A stretch of DNA of 31,744 nt from Bacteroidota bacterium (GTDB taxonomy: Bacteria; Bacteroidota; Bacteroidia; Chitinophagales; Chitinophagaceae). This document shows positions 15,395 through 24,225 of the stretch, in pieces. Numbering within the stretch: position 1 is the stretch's first letter; every line of letters starts with the position of its first letter. Both the position numbers and the translations under genes were made by a program. Location of the stretch: positions 1 through 31,744 of the forward strand of contig JAFAGI010000017.1 in the NCBI GenBank assembly GCA_023422835.1, given 5' to 3'. The notes under the pieces were generated by a model. It was not told where the DNA came from and did not search any database. It worked only from the letters and a program-made list of their open reading frames with translations.

Positions 15395-16309
15395 TTAAAG
15401 TGTATCAAGAATATTGATGTAGCTTATATAGCGCCCCGGCGAAACCCTGCCTGTATGCATCACTGCGTTTTTAACAGCACAATCGGGCTCATTTACATGC
15501 AGGCAATTGTTGAATTTACACTCCGGTAAAACTCTGCGCATTTCAGGAAAATAATGCGACAACTCAGCCTTGGGCATATCCGCCAGCGCAAACTCCCTGA
15601 TGCCCGGCGTATCAATAATGGCGCCGCCTTCAGCCAGGTCAAACATTTCTGCAAATGTGGTGGTATGCATACCCTTGCCGCTCCATCCGCTGACTTCACG
15701 GGTTTTCAGGTTTTTTTCAGGAAGTATGCTATTGATGAAGGTAGACTTGCCAACACCGCTGTGTCCGCTGATGAGGGTGGTTTTATTGTGCAATAAATCT
15801 TTTACTTCATCCAGCCCCTGATTATTCACCAGGCTGATGCCTGATACTTTGTAGCCGATATCGCTGTAAATGCGCTTTAGTTCTGCGAACTTTTCCTCTT
15901 CCTTATTTTTATGCAGGTCTGTTTTATTAAAGATAATAACAGCAGGTACGTGATAGGCTTCGGCCGTCACCAGGAAGCGGTCTATAAACCCAGGCGATGT
16001 CTTGGGATTTTTTAAAGTAGCAAACAGTAAGGCCTGATCAAGGTTAGAGGCTACAATATGATGCTGGTTTTTATTGTGGGGAGAAGCGCGCGCAATGTAG
16101 TTTTTGCGTGGAATGATCTTTACGATCACTACGCTCCTTTCGCTTTCCGTATCGGCTTCTATTGCTACTTTATCGCCCACGGCGATAGGGTTGGTTGAGG
16201 TAATACCGTCAATCTTAAAAACACCTTTTATACGGGCATTAAGGATCTCGCCGTTATCGGCTTTTACAATGTACCAGCTGCCGGTGGATTTATATACTGT
16301 TGCCTGCAA
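15395..16309 (-). CDS. rsgA: Ribosome biogenesis GTPase RsgA
   Basis: 304 residues. An OB-fold N-terminus (about 1-65) is followed by a circularly permuted GTPase: G4 NKTD (128-131) comes before the P-loop GHSGVGKST (182-190) and G3 DTPGIREF. This order is diagnostic of RsgA. The C-terminal zinc region shows the C-C-H-C set in ECKFNNCLHVNEPDC. The protein checks late 30S subunit maturation and releases RbfA in the cytoplasm. ATG at 16309 gives MQATVYKSTGSWY, the expected start. The gene upstream on the same strand begins about 50 bp away. Confidence 0.95.
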   Translation of the reverse strand: MQATVYKSTGSWYIVKADNGEILNARIKGVFKIDGITSTNPIAVGDKVAIEADTESERSVVIVKIIPRKNYIARASPHNKNQHHIVASNLDQALLFATLKNPKTSPGFIDRFLVTAEAYHVPAVIIFNKTDLHKNKEEEKFAELKRIYSDIGYKVSGISLVNNQGLDEVKDLLHNKTTLISGHSGVGKSTFINSILPEKNLKTREVSGWSGKGMHTTTFAEMFDLAEGGAIIDTPGIREFALADMPKAELSHYFPEMRRVLPECKFNNCLHVNEPDCAVKNAVMHTGRVSPGRYISYINILDTL

Positions 16310-16361
16310 AGAATTGTTTTTTGTAAAGATAGTTTTTAGCGCGGTAATTCAAAAACTGAAA

Positions 16362-17087
16362 TTATTTGTTGCTGCGCGCCTGGTATTCCTTAAAGCACAC
16401 GGTGATGTATTGGGCCATATCCAGTTCATTCATTGAAAGTGCTACATCATACGGCGGTTCGTACAGGCGCATAAATTCATCGCGCTCGCTGCCTGTAAGG
16501 CCCGTATAAGTTGTTACCAGCGGCTTTGTAAACCTGCTTTTTACATAATTATTTTCTTCAAGCGATAGGGCAAAGTTTTTATAAAATTGTTTCTTGTTGT
16601 TTTTCTTGATCTGCAATGCATAAAACAGGTTGCCGATATTAAATGGGTTGGTGAGCCAGTCCACAAAATACCTTGCAGAACTTTTTGCATTGAATATTTT
16701 TGCGTATTCTCTCCGGTTGGCAAGAGAGTCGAGATAATGATTTTTATTGACCACAATAATATCTTTCAACACTTCTTCCCGTGAAGAAATATCCTGTGGC
16801 TTGGTAATGATAACCATGTTTACGATCCTGTTGGCTGGTACGGCATATTTTGCAGACCTTATACCGTTGTATAGCACATACAGAGAATCAGCCACACCTG
16901 TAGCAGGCAAATAAAATATGCCCAGCGAGTCGGTAAGTGTTTTTTTTCCACCGGTACTGTAAACTGCTGCGTGGGCTACAGGTTCGCCGGTGAGGCTTTC
17001 AACAGTGCCTATGATGAGGTTACTGCTTTGTGCAGCAGCATTTGTTGCCATCAACAGGAAGATAATATAGTAAAGGCCGGCACGCAT
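16362..17087 (-). CDS. Secreted protein with carboxypeptidase-like regulatory domain
   Basis: 241 residues. The signal peptide is MRAGLYYIIFLLMATNAAAQ. Residues about 24-95 form a carboxypeptidase regulatory-like beta sandwich (IIGTVESLTGEPVAHAAVYS, then LTDSLGIFYLP), as at the N-terminus of many Bacteroidetes envelope proteins. The rest is helical and rich in aromatic and basic residues (ARYFVDWLTNPFNIGNLFYA, about 138-157) and has no known domain. No TonB plug or barrel follows, so it is not a SusC-type receptor. Probably periplasmic or surface-anchored; function unknown. It lies upstream of rsgA on the same strand with a gap of about 50 bp and could be co-transcribed. Confidence 0.7.
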   Translation of the reverse strand: MRAGLYYIIFLLMATNAAAQSSNLIIGTVESLTGEPVAHAAVYSTGGKKTLTDSLGIFYLPATGVADSLYVLYNGIRSAKYAVPANRIVNMVIITKPQDISSREEVLKDIIVVNKNHYLDSLANRREYAKIFNAKSSARYFVDWLTNPFNIGNLFYALQIKKNNKKQFYKNFALSLEENNYVKSRFTKPLVTTYTGLTGSERDEFMRLYEPPYDVALSMNELDMAQYITVCFKEYQARSNK

Positions 17088-17119
17088 CTGCTAATTCTGG
17101 ATCTGTAGTTTTTTAATTT

Positions 17120-17260
17120 TTGAAGCCTCTTGGTAAACTTTGTGTTTCTGTGCCCATTGTGGTTAAACACTCGTGGAAGTATACGCCATACAGGCTTCAC
17201 AACGGTCACGATTATTGCTATGAAACACAAAGGCACCAGGGATTTCTTAGTAAAATTAAC
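17120..17260. repeat. Inverted pair of low-complexity intergenic repeats
   Basis: CTTTGTGTTTCTGTGCCCAT (from about 17138) and, facing it, GAAACACAAAGGCACCAGGG (from about 17221) share CTTTGTGTTTC in opposite orientation. Sequences of the type TTTGTG..TTTGTGCC are common between genes in this phylum. No gene is seen here. Confidence 0.4.
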
Positions 17261-17316
17261 AGGAAAACTTATGCAATGGTCATAATTAAAACAAAAAGCG
17301 CAGAAGAATTTATTAC

Positions 17317-17970
17317 TCACACAATCATACCATCCTTCATGGTTAGAATGCGGTCGCTCATGTCTGCAAGCTCTTTGTTGTGGGTAACTATAAGAAAAGT
17401 CTGGGTGAATTTTTCGCGAAGGCTCAAGAATAGTTCATGCAGTTCTCTGGCACTCCTGCTGTCGAGGTTTCCCGTAGGCTCATCTGCAAAAACAATAGAG
17501 GGCTTGTTGATCAGCGCCCTGGCTACTGCCACGCGCTGCTGTTCCCCGCCGCTGAGCGCATGGGGCTTATTTTCCAAACGGTCGTCCAGGCCAAGTATAG
17601 ACAGCAGCCGGCATGCCTCTTGCTCGGCTTCCCTTTTTTTCTTTCCCCCCAGCCATGCAGGAATGCACACGTTTTCAAGAGCAGAAAACTCCGGCAGCAG
17701 GTGATGAAACTGGAATATAAAACCGATTTTATTATTCCTGAAAGCCGCAAGTTTATTGCCTTTTAGCGTGTGTACCGAAGCCCCGTCAAGGTAGATCTCT
17801 CCTTTATCAGGCGTATCAAGCGTGCCGAGTATGTGGAGCAGTGTACTCTTGCCTGCCCCCGAAGAGCCAACAATAGATACAATCTCACCCTGCTTGATGT
17901 CTATATCAACGCCCTTTAAAACTTCCAGGTCTGTGTAACGTTTGTGTATATTTACAGCCTTTAGCATCAT
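17317..17970 (-). CDS. lolD: Lipoprotein-releasing ABC transporter ATP-binding protein LolD
   Basis: 217 residues, the size of a single ABC ATPase. Walker A GSSGAGKST (35-43), Q-loop in IFQFHHLLPEFSALENV, signature LSGGEQQR (139-146), Walker B IVFADEPTGNLDS, and the switch H in IVTHNKEL. The FQFHHLLPEF segment is typical of LolD rather than FtsE or MacB. With LolC/E it extracts lipoproteins from the inner membrane; those genes are not in this window. A second ATG one codon in (17967) is an equally possible start. No operon partner is adjacent. Confidence 0.88.
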   Translation of the reverse strand: MMLKAVNIHKRYTDLEVLKGVDIDIKQGEIVSIVGSSGAGKSTLLHILGTLDTPDKGEIYLDGASVHTLKGNKLAAFRNNKIGFIFQFHHLLPEFSALENVCIPAWLGGKKKREAEQEACRLLSILGLDDRLENKPHALSGGEQQRVAVARALINKPSIVFADEPTGNLDSRSARELHELFLSLREKFTQTFLIVTHNKELADMSDRILTMKDGMIV

Positions 17971-18052
17971 TTTTGATTTAGCACTCTATAGTGCAAACGT
18001 AAAGTTTTAAGATTTAAAAACTTGATTTTATACCAAATATTTAATGCCGGGT

Positions 18053-18084
18053 ATTGTTAAGTTCAATCTGAAACTCTACATTTG
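18053..18084 (+). promoter_or_regulatory. Promoter of the small acidic protein gene
   Basis: ATTG (18053-18056) and TACATTTG (18077-18084) are 20 bp apart, matching the Bacteroidetes -33/-7 pattern, 33 bp ahead of the ATG at 18118. Confidence 0.6.
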
Positions 18085-18117
18085 CCGAAAATTTACTAAC
18101 CTTAAAAAATTTATAAT

Positions 18118-18339
18118 ATGTTTTGGAGTTTAGAATTAGCAACTTACCTGGAGGAAGCTCCATGGCCTGCTACCAAAGATGAACTGATAGACTATGCTAT
18201 ACGCTCCGGAGCTCCCATAGAAGTTGTGGAAAACCTGCAGGAACTGGAAGACGAAGGTGAGGTGTACGAAAGCATTGAAGACATCTGGCCCGACTATCCC
18301 AGCCAGGAAGATTTTATGTTTAATGAAGATGAATATTAA
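18118..18339 (+). CDS. Small acidic protein, DUF2795-like
   Basis: 73 residues, strongly acidic. It reads LATYLEEAPWPATKDELIDY, then GAPIEVVENLQELEDEGEVY and ends EDFMFNEDEY. The first half fits the DUF2795 pattern, in which a short helical unit around PWPATKDELIDYA is followed by a hydrophobic helix. Proteins of this size and ending are widely conserved in Bacteroidetes, but their function is unknown. It has its own promoter and terminator, so it is a free-standing, probably well-expressed gene in the cytoplasm. Confidence 0.8.
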   Translation: MFWSLELATYLEEAPWPATKDELIDYAIRSGAPIEVVENLQELEDEGEVYESIEDIWPDYPSQEDFMFNEDEY

Positions 18340-18344
18340 TAATC

Positions 18345-18373
18345 GAGCCACCGTTTTTGCGGTGGCTTTTTGT
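18345..18373 (+). terminator. Terminator of the small acidic protein gene
   Basis: AGCCACCG (18346-18353) and CGGTGGCT (18360-18367) enclose TTTTTG and are followed by TTTTG. Confidence 0.85.
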
Positions 18374-18495
18374 TTCAGCCGCTGTTGCAGCTGCGCGCTT
18401 CTGTGGATAAACCGATATTGTAAAATTAAATATGCACAGCGCGGATTATATCCGCCTGCTGTTCTTTAAAAACCTATCTTTAATTTTACGAAATT

Positions 18496-19125
18496 ATGGT
18501 CATTAAAAACGCTACATACGTTATTTCAAGCCCTTCCTACAAAAATTGTCCGCCTGCGGGCATACCGGAATATGCATTTATCGGTAGAAGTAATGTAGGC
18601 AAATCTTCGCTAATCAACCTGATTACCAACCGGCAAAATCTTGCTAAAACATCAGCAACGCCCGGAAAGACACAGCTCATCAACCACTTTCTTATAGAAA
18701 GCGGCAGCAAACAGGGCAGGCAGCAGTGGTACCTGGTAGATTTGCCCGGCTACGGCTACGCGAAAAAAGCAAAAACAGAACGGAAAAGCTGGAGCAAAAT
18801 GATAGAAGATTATCTCCTGCACCGCGAAAACCTGGTAAACCTGTTTGTACTGATAGACAGCAGGCACAAGCCCCAGCGTATAGACCTTGAATTTCTAAGC
18901 CAGCTATACGAATGGGAAATGCCATTTACCCTTGTATTTACCAAAGCAGATAAAGAGAAGCCTGGTGTTGTACAAAGAAATGTAGATGCTTTTTTGGAAG
19001 AATTAAAGGCTTCCACCCAATTTTTGCCGCAGGTGATTGTAACAAGCTCTGCCAAAAAATCTGGCAAAGAAGAACTGCTTGAACTGATAGCGCGCATGAA
19101 TGAATCATCTACGGAACAACAATAA
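18496..19125 (+). CDS. engB: Ribosome biogenesis GTPase EngB (YihA/YsxC)
   Basis: 209 residues. The order of GTPase motifs is normal: FIGRSNVGKSSLIN (P-loop, about 28-41), SATPGKTQ (switch I, G2), DLPGYGYAK (G3) and TKADK (G4). GYGYAK and NVGKSS are characteristic of EngB, which takes part in 50S subunit assembly in the cytoplasm. The ATG at 18496 begins MVIKNATYVIS, matching the short N-terminus of the family. It is followed 19 bp later by serC on the same strand, so co-transcription is likely. Confidence 0.95.
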   Translation: MVIKNATYVISSPSYKNCPPAGIPEYAFIGRSNVGKSSLINLITNRQNLAKTSATPGKTQLINHFLIESGSKQGRQQWYLVDLPGYGYAKKAKTERKSWSKMIEDYLLHRENLVNLFVLIDSRHKPQRIDLEFLSQLYEWEMPFTLVFTKADKEKPGVVQRNVDAFLEELKASTQFLPQVIVTSSAKKSGKEELLELIARMNESSTEQQ

Positions 19126-19144
19126 GTTTTAAAAAGAATTTTAT

Positions 19145-20227
19145 ATGCAGATGTATAATTTTAATTCAGGGCCTTCCATTCTTCCTGAATATGTTTTAAG
19201 AAAAGCCGCTGAGGCAATTACTGATTTTAAAAAAACGGGGCTATCCATACTGGAGATAGGCCACCGCACAACTGCATTTATAGATACCTTACAGGAAGCC
19301 CGCCAACTGGCTAAAGAGCTGATGCAGCTTGGGCCCGACTATGAAGTGTTGTATTTACAAGGAGGCGCTACCACACAGTTTATGCAGGTGCCCATGAACC
19401 TGCTGGACGCAAGTGATACTGCTGCTTATTGCGACAATGGCATATGGGGCACTAAGGCCATTAAGGAAGCAGAGATCTGGGGAAATGTAAACGTAGTGTC
19501 TTCTACAAAGGATAAAAATTATAGCTACATTGAAAAAGTGTTTGCAATTCCCGACGCCGTCAATTATTTACACATTACCACCAACAATACTGTGGAAGGC
19601 ACGCAGTGGCATACCATCCCGGGCACAGTCCAAACCCCGCTGGTAGCAGATATGAGCAGTGATATATTCAGCCGCCCGCTGGATTTCAGCAGGTTCTCGC
19701 TCATGTACGCAGGCGCACAAAAGAATGCGGGTGCGGCCGGCACTACACTGGTAATTGTGAATAAAAATATTTTAGGCAGGATTAACAGGGACATCCCGCC
19801 GGTTATGGATTATAGAAAACACATAGAAGCCGATTCGCTGTTGAATACTGCCCCGGTTTTTGCGGTATATGTTTCTTACCTTACCTTAAAATGGATAAAA
19901 GAAGAAGGTGGCCTGGAGGAAATGTGGAAGCGTACAAAGCAAAGAGCCGAGCTGATGTATGCTGCATTGGATTCGCTGGACATGTTTACACCTATAGCGG
20001 CCAAAGAAGACCGCAGCATGATGAATGTAACCTTTACCATAGAAAATAAAAACTGGGAAGACGAGTTTTTGGAACTTTGCAAAGAACATGGCATGGTAGG
20101 CGTAAAAGGTTATCGAACTGTAGGAGGCTTACGGATATCGCTTTACAACGCTATGCCGGTAAGCAGCGTGGTAAAGTTCACAGAACTGATGAGTATGTTT
20201 AACGACCGGAAGAAAAAAGCCAATTAA
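19145..20227 (+). CDS. serC: Phosphoserine aminotransferase
   Basis: 360 residues. N-terminus YNFNSGPSILPEYVL, typical of SerC. PLP-binding lysine K193 in YAGAQKNAGAAG; also EIGHRTTAF and LQGGATTQFMQVPMNLL. It converts 3-phosphohydroxypyruvate with glutamate to phosphoserine, in serine and pyridoxal phosphate synthesis, in the cytoplasm. ATG at 19145 or 19151 could start; the second gives MYNFNSGP, closer to the family. It lies 19 bp after engB. A serA gene is not nearby. Confidence 0.95.
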   Translation: MQMYNFNSGPSILPEYVLRKAAEAITDFKKTGLSILEIGHRTTAFIDTLQEARQLAKELMQLGPDYEVLYLQGGATTQFMQVPMNLLDASDTAAYCDNGIWGTKAIKEAEIWGNVNVVSSTKDKNYSYIEKVFAIPDAVNYLHITTNNTVEGTQWHTIPGTVQTPLVADMSSDIFSRPLDFSRFSLMYAGAQKNAGAAGTTLVIVNKNILGRINRDIPPVMDYRKHIEADSLLNTAPVFAVYVSYLTLKWIKEEGGLEEMWKRTKQRAELMYAALDSLDMFTPIAAKEDRSMMNVTFTIENKNWEDEFLELCKEHGMVGVKGYRTVGGLRISLYNAMPVSSVVKFTELMSMFNDRKKKAN

Positions 20228-20317
20228 ACAATCAAGCTTCAAGCTGCTTATGGCAAGCAACTTGTAATAAAGAAAAAGAAAAAATAGTAGAGAAACGGAA
20301 TAGCCATAGCAAAGTTG

Positions 20318-20490
20318 CATACCAACCGCTAATGAATAAAGGCTATTCCATGTGACAACTGAAAAACAATTAAATATACACACATGAAATAACCATAAAG
20401 ACTAGGAATCTATACCAACCGTGAATGAGTATTGAATCTAAAAAAATTGGTTATTCCATGGGGCAAACAGAAAAATTAAATATTAACACA
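20318..20490. repeat. Dispersed intergenic repeat, inverted copies forming a gene leader
   Basis: Two partial units in the opposite orientation to those at 7.1 kb: GGCTATTCCATGTGACAACT with CACATGAAATAACCATAAAG and CTATACCAACCGTGAATGA, then GGTTATTCCATGGGGCAAAC with AAATATTAACACATGAAA. The last ATG is the start codon of the TPR gene at 20490. The interval 20228-20317 shows nothing else clear. Confidence 0.75.
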
Positions 20491-21497
20491 TGAAAAAGTT
20501 ATTCCTTATTCCTGCTTTATTCGCTACGTTATCGCTGTCTGCACAAACAAATATAGATGTAGCCAAGAACCAGGCATTTGAACTTGCAAGAAAAGGCGAC
20601 TACACCAAGGCAATAGATGTACTTACTAAAGCAGAACAGTCTGCCCAGGGCAATATAGTGCTGCTGAAAGACATAGCTTATTACAACTATGCCAAAGGAG
20701 ATTATGACAAAGCAATTGAACATGGCAATAAACTGGTAAAGAGAGACGATGCAGACGAGCAGGTGTACCAGATACTGGGTTCTGCTTACAGGAACAATAA
20801 GAAATACGAGGAAAGTGAAAACATCTACGGCGAAGGCATTGCCAAATTCCCTAAAAGTGCAGTCTTATATGCAGAGCTGGGAACCACTTATGCCGATAAC
20901 AATAAAGCCAGTGAAGCCATTGCCGTTTGGGAGAAAGGTGTAAAGATAGATCCGAATATTAGCAACAATTATTATTACCTTGCCAAAGCGTTTGCAAAAA
21001 ATCTCAACCCGTTAAAATCTATTCTGAATGCAGAGACTTTCGTAAACATGGAGAATAAAACACAAAGAACCGTTGAAATGAGAACGCTTTTGCTGGAACA
21101 ATACAAAACACTCTTCTCCAACGCAAGTTATATTAACCGGTACAGCAACGGGCGCAACGAATTTGAAAAAGAAGTGGCTGATTCGTACCGCAAGTTTGCT
21201 GCCGTAGTTGCCGGTGGTGTGAATGCAGAAACGCTGTCTGCATTGCGCGGGCAATTTATTGTAGACTGGTTTCAGCAAAATAAAGATCAAAAATTCCCGT
21301 TTGCTTTATTTGACAGAAACAGGCAAATGCTTCGTTCCGGTATTTTCGATGCATACAACAGGTGGCTATTCTCCTCGATGTCTCCCGAACAGTTCAGAAC
21401 ATGGGGCAAAACCAACGAAGGGCAGATGAGTGAGTTTATGCGGTATTTTAATGCTTCTATCCTAAAGTTCCCCGAGGGCGGACAAATTTATTTCTAA
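20490..21497 (+). CDS. Secreted TPR-repeat protein
   Basis: 335 residues. Signal peptide MKKLFLIPALFATLSLSAQ. Residues about 25-160 contain three to four tetratricopeptide repeats, with the usual A-x-G-x-Y-x-x-A patterns (ARKGDYTKAIDVLTKAE; YAKGDYDKAIEHGNKLVKR; YRNNKKYEESENIYGEGIAK; YADNNKASEAIAVWEKGVK). The C-terminal half (about 205-335) is a separate helical region ending RYFNASILKFPEGGQIYF; its family is not recognised. Probably periplasmic and a scaffold for protein contacts. The start codon lies inside a copy of the dispersed repeat. A strong terminator follows. Confidence 0.8.
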   Translation: MKKLFLIPALFATLSLSAQTNIDVAKNQAFELARKGDYTKAIDVLTKAEQSAQGNIVLLKDIAYYNYAKGDYDKAIEHGNKLVKRDDADEQVYQILGSAYRNNKKYEESENIYGEGIAKFPKSAVLYAELGTTYADNNKASEAIAVWEKGVKIDPNISNNYYYLAKAFAKNLNPLKSILNAETFVNMENKTQRTVEMRTLLLEQYKTLFSNASYINRYSNGRNEFEKEVADSYRKFAAVVAGGVNAETLSALRGQFIVDWFQQNKDQKFPFALFDRNRQMLRSGIFDAYNRWLFSSMSPEQFRTWGKTNEGQMSEFMRYFNASILKFPEGGQIYF

Positions 21498-21507
21498 AAA
21501 AATATCA

Positions 21508-21545
21508 ATAAAAGAGACTAAATTATGTAGTCTCTTTTATTTTTG
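21508..21545 (+). terminator. Terminator of the TPR gene
   Basis: ATAAAAGAGACTA (21508-21520) and TAGTCTCTTTTAT (21528-21540) form a 13-bp perfect stem with a 7-nt loop, then TTTTTG. The A-rich and T-rich arms make it bidirectional in form. Confidence 0.85.
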
Positions 21546-21581
21546 CATTACTCAAATAACATAACCACTAAAACTACCACC

Positions 21582-22400
21582 ATGCTATTCATTGATTTGT
21601 TCTCCAACCTGCACATCCCGAATTTTGCTGATCCCGGAATCTGGATAAGCCTGCTCACCCTGGCTTTCCTTGAAATTGTGCTCGGGGTTGACAACATCAT
21701 TTTTATATCGATCCTTTCCAACAAACTGCCGGAAAGCCAGCAAAAGAAAGCGAGGAATATAGGCCTGCTCTTTGCCATGTTGTTCAGGGTGGCATTGTTA
21801 TTAATGATTAACTGGATCATAGGCCTGAAGGAACCGGTACTTACGCTGGATTGGTTCGGCGATCCGCTTACGGACGGGCCGATGAAGTTCTCCTGGAAAG
21901 ACATTATTCTCATAGTCGGCGGGCTTTTCCTGATCATCAAAAGCACGCTGGAAATACATTCCAAAATGCAGTTGCAGGAGCACCATGAAGTAAAGGCTGT
22001 AGCTGTCGGCGCCAATATGCTAATCAAAGTAATTATCCAGATCATTTTGATTGATATGGTATTCTCATTGGATTCCATACTGACCGCTGTAGGCTTGGTG
22101 GACAATGTGCTGATCATGATTATTGCGGTAGTGGTTGCCATAGGTATCATGATGCTGTTTGCAGGCCCTGTAAGCCGCATCATCAACAAGCACCCGAGCC
22201 TGCAGATGCTTGCGCTCAGCTTCCTGGTAGTGATAGGCGTATTGCTGATAGCAGAAGGCATACACCAGCATGTAAGCAAAAGCATTATCTACTCCTGCCT
22301 GGCATTCAGCCTTGCCGTGGAGCTGCTCAACATCAATTTCAGGAAAAAACAGGCAAAGCTAAAAGACGTAGCTGCCAATAGCCCGCATAGGGATCTATAA
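21582..22400 (+). CDS. TerC family integral membrane protein
   Basis: 272 residues from the ATG at 21582; an upstream in-frame start at 21543 would extend into the terminator of the preceding gene and is less likely. Several hydrophobic segments with conserved acidic residues in the membrane: EIVLGVDNIIFISILSNKLP (family motif, about 27-46), RVALLLMINWIIGL, and the second half repeat IQIILIDMVFSLDSILTAVG. The paired D/N motifs are the hallmark of TerC. Relatives move metal ions such as manganese or take part in tellurite resistance; the substrate here is unknown. Inner membrane. Monocistronic, closed by a GC-rich terminator. Confidence 0.88.
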   Translation: MLFIDLFSNLHIPNFADPGIWISLLTLAFLEIVLGVDNIIFISILSNKLPESQQKKARNIGLLFAMLFRVALLLMINWIIGLKEPVLTLDWFGDPLTDGPMKFSWKDIILIVGGLFLIIKSTLEIHSKMQLQEHHEVKAVAVGANMLIKVIIQIILIDMVFSLDSILTAVGLVDNVLIMIIAVVVAIGIMMLFAGPVSRIINKHPSLQMLALSFLVVIGVLLIAEGIHQHVSKSIIYSCLAFSLAVELLNINFRKKQAKLKDVAANSPHRDL

Positions 22401-22417
22401 ACATTAAGTTTTTAAAG

Positions 22418-22450
22418 CAACGCCGTCCTATTTGGGCGGCGCTTTTTTTA
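22418..22450 (+). terminator. Terminator of the terC gene
   Basis: CGCCGTCC (22421-22428) and GGGCGGCG (22434-22441) pair (one G-U) around TATTT, followed by CTTTTTTTAT. Confidence 0.85.
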
Positions 22451-22761
22451 TAAAGCTAACTATATAGAGCTGAAGAAAAAAGTTGTGACTGTACATACCA
22501 TTCATTCATATAAATGGCTATATTTACGTATGTTATTTATGTGAAAATAATAGTTACGTATATTCAACTTATAAAAAGAAGGATTAACGAAGTTCGTCAA
22601 TCTGGGCGTTATGCGTCACCCTATTTGACATCCTCTAAGACTTCAAACGACTGACCAAATCAAGTCCAAACCACATTCTTGATAGTTGACAAATTATAGG
22701 TAACTTAGCTCTGCGTTGCATTAAAAACTAACTTTGAACGATTAACACGAATAAATATTTA
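22451..22761 (+). other. Gene-free leader ahead of cassette array 2
   Basis: No gene seen. The AT-rich left part may hold a promoter facing the cassettes, but no full -33/-7 pair is convincing. The attI-like 25-mer (22583-22607) and the first cassette start (GTTATGC, 22608-22614) lie here. The remaining 154 bp to the gene at 22762 are unexplained and longer than other cassette leaders. Confidence 0.4.
22583..22607 (+). other. attI-like sequence of locus 2
   Basis: These 25 bp directly ahead of the first cassette align without gaps to the 25 bp next to cassette 1 of locus 1 (minus strand of 4725-4749), 17 of 25 identical, with shared AACGAA, CGT and TGG at the same distances from the GTTA junction. 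ACGAAGTTCGT inside it is a palindrome. No recombinase gene is next to it. Confidence 0.5.
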
Positions 22762-24225
22762 ATGACATCATTTAAGACAGACGAAAGTTTTTTAGAGAAA
22801 ATATCTTTAGGGGCAATTGGAACTCAAGAAGTGTTTAAAAAATTGGTCGCTTTAGGACACAAACCAATTGAATTAGAAAGAGGTTCAATGAATTACAAGA
22901 TTTGGAAAAAGATTAAAATAAAGCGAATAAGAGTCCCCGATATTATATGCGTAGACAACGGGATTAGAATTGAATCAAGAGCAAAATCCAAGCTTGAAAT
23001 CACAATGTCACATTCCTTAAACGACCCTGCTAGAGGATGGGATGCCGATTTGAAAAATGAGGATTATGTAGCTCTTATTGCTTGCAAAAAAGGCGATTCA
23101 TCGCCTGTTGATTGGATTCCCAATAGCCCTATCCAGTTTATCTCCGTAAAAGAATTAAGGAAGTCGTTTCAAAAGAAAGAAGTAATTACTGAAAAAGCGA
23201 AAGGTGTCCAAGAAGGTTCCGAGGTGAGAATTACTTGGTTATCATGTGTTGCTAGTAAAGAATTAACCATTACTGAAGTTACGGAAGATAAAATTTTTGC
23301 GAAACCAGCCACAGGCAAGGCAAGTTCTTGTAGACTGAAAAGGAATAAAGGAGGTATCTCTGTTGTGCTTAACCCTCTAGTTAAAGTCGGTGATAAAGTT
23401 TTAGAAAATCAAATTGTAGCTTCTGTCGTACCTGTAGTATACGATATACCAAAAGGTAAAGTAGATTCAAATTACTTTATTGGAAATCTTTCCAATCTTA
23501 ATCATAGCGAAAGGTACGCTGCGGCAAAAGCATTAAGATTTTTTAATGAAAAGAACGTAATTGCCGCTTTAAAGGCAAAAGTTGCAACAACCGAAGAACA
23601 TATTTATGTTCGCCTTGAAGCAGCAGCAAGTTTAGCAATACTTGGCGATGATGAAGGATACTTATTCATTGAAGAAAGCCTGAAAGACCAATACCTTCAA
23701 AATGTTTTAGAATCTGTTATAGTCTTAAACGAAATTAAATCAGAAAGAGCCTGTAAATTACTTTGTGACATCCTACTTGATGAAAATTTTGACCCAGAAA
23801 TAAGAGCAGGTGCAGCTTGGGGTTTAGGTGAACAGCAAAATAAAAACGCAATAACAGCTATTGTTTCAAGCTTTAATGCTGTTGATGAAAGTATCCGTAT
23901 TGAAGCAGCGAGAGCATTAGCCAAATTGACGAAAAAATATAGCGTGGATATTTTGAAAAAATTCACAAGTGCAACCCCAGCAGAAAGACCTGGAGTTGCA
24001 TGGGCTCTTGGAAAATCAAACTCAATAACTCTTGACCAGTTACTTAATAGCATACAAGACCACGATTCAAAAGAGTGGGTTTCTTATATAATCGGAACTC
24101 AAGGAGAGGAAAAATATATAGCTGAAATTGAGAAGATTAAAGCCAAAGACCCGGAAGTATACTTTGCTGTTACATTATTATGGAAGATAATGACGAGTTG
24201 GATTTATGACCTTAAAGAATATTAA
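22762..24225 (+). CDS. HEAT-repeat protein with putative nuclease domain (restriction partner)
   Basis: 487 residues. The N-terminal part has RVPDIICVDNGIRIESRAKS with D60, E71 and K75, which could be a PD-(D/E)xK type nuclease core, followed by ITMSHSLNDPARGWDADL and a DYVALIACKK strand. Residues about 245-440 are HEAT or PBS-lyase-like repeats, for example IRAGAAWGLGEQQNKNAITA and IRIEAARALAKL. The gene overlaps the following methyltransferase frame by 20 bp (or ends 1 bp before its alternative start), so the pair looks like a restriction-modification unit in which this is the cleaving or recognition subunit. That role is inference: R.PvuII itself is small and unrelated in size. No signal peptide. 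Confidence 0.6.
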   Translation: MTSFKTDESFLEKISLGAIGTQEVFKKLVALGHKPIELERGSMNYKIWKKIKIKRIRVPDIICVDNGIRIESRAKSKLEITMSHSLNDPARGWDADLKNEDYVALIACKKGDSSPVDWIPNSPIQFISVKELRKSFQKKEVITEKAKGVQEGSEVRITWLSCVASKELTITEVTEDKIFAKPATGKASSCRLKRNKGGISVVLNPLVKVGDKVLENQIVASVVPVVYDIPKGKVDSNYFIGNLSNLNHSERYAAAKALRFFNEKNVIAALKAKVATTEEHIYVRLEAAASLAILGDDEGYLFIEESLKDQYLQNVLESVIVLNEIKSERACKLLCDILLDENFDPEIRAGAAWGLGEQQNKNAITAIVSSFNAVDESIRIEAARALAKLTKKYSVDILKKFTSATPAERPGVAWALGKSNSITLDQLLNSIQDHDSKEWVSYIIGTQGEEKYIAEIEKIKAKDPEVYFAVTLLWKIMTSWIYDLKEY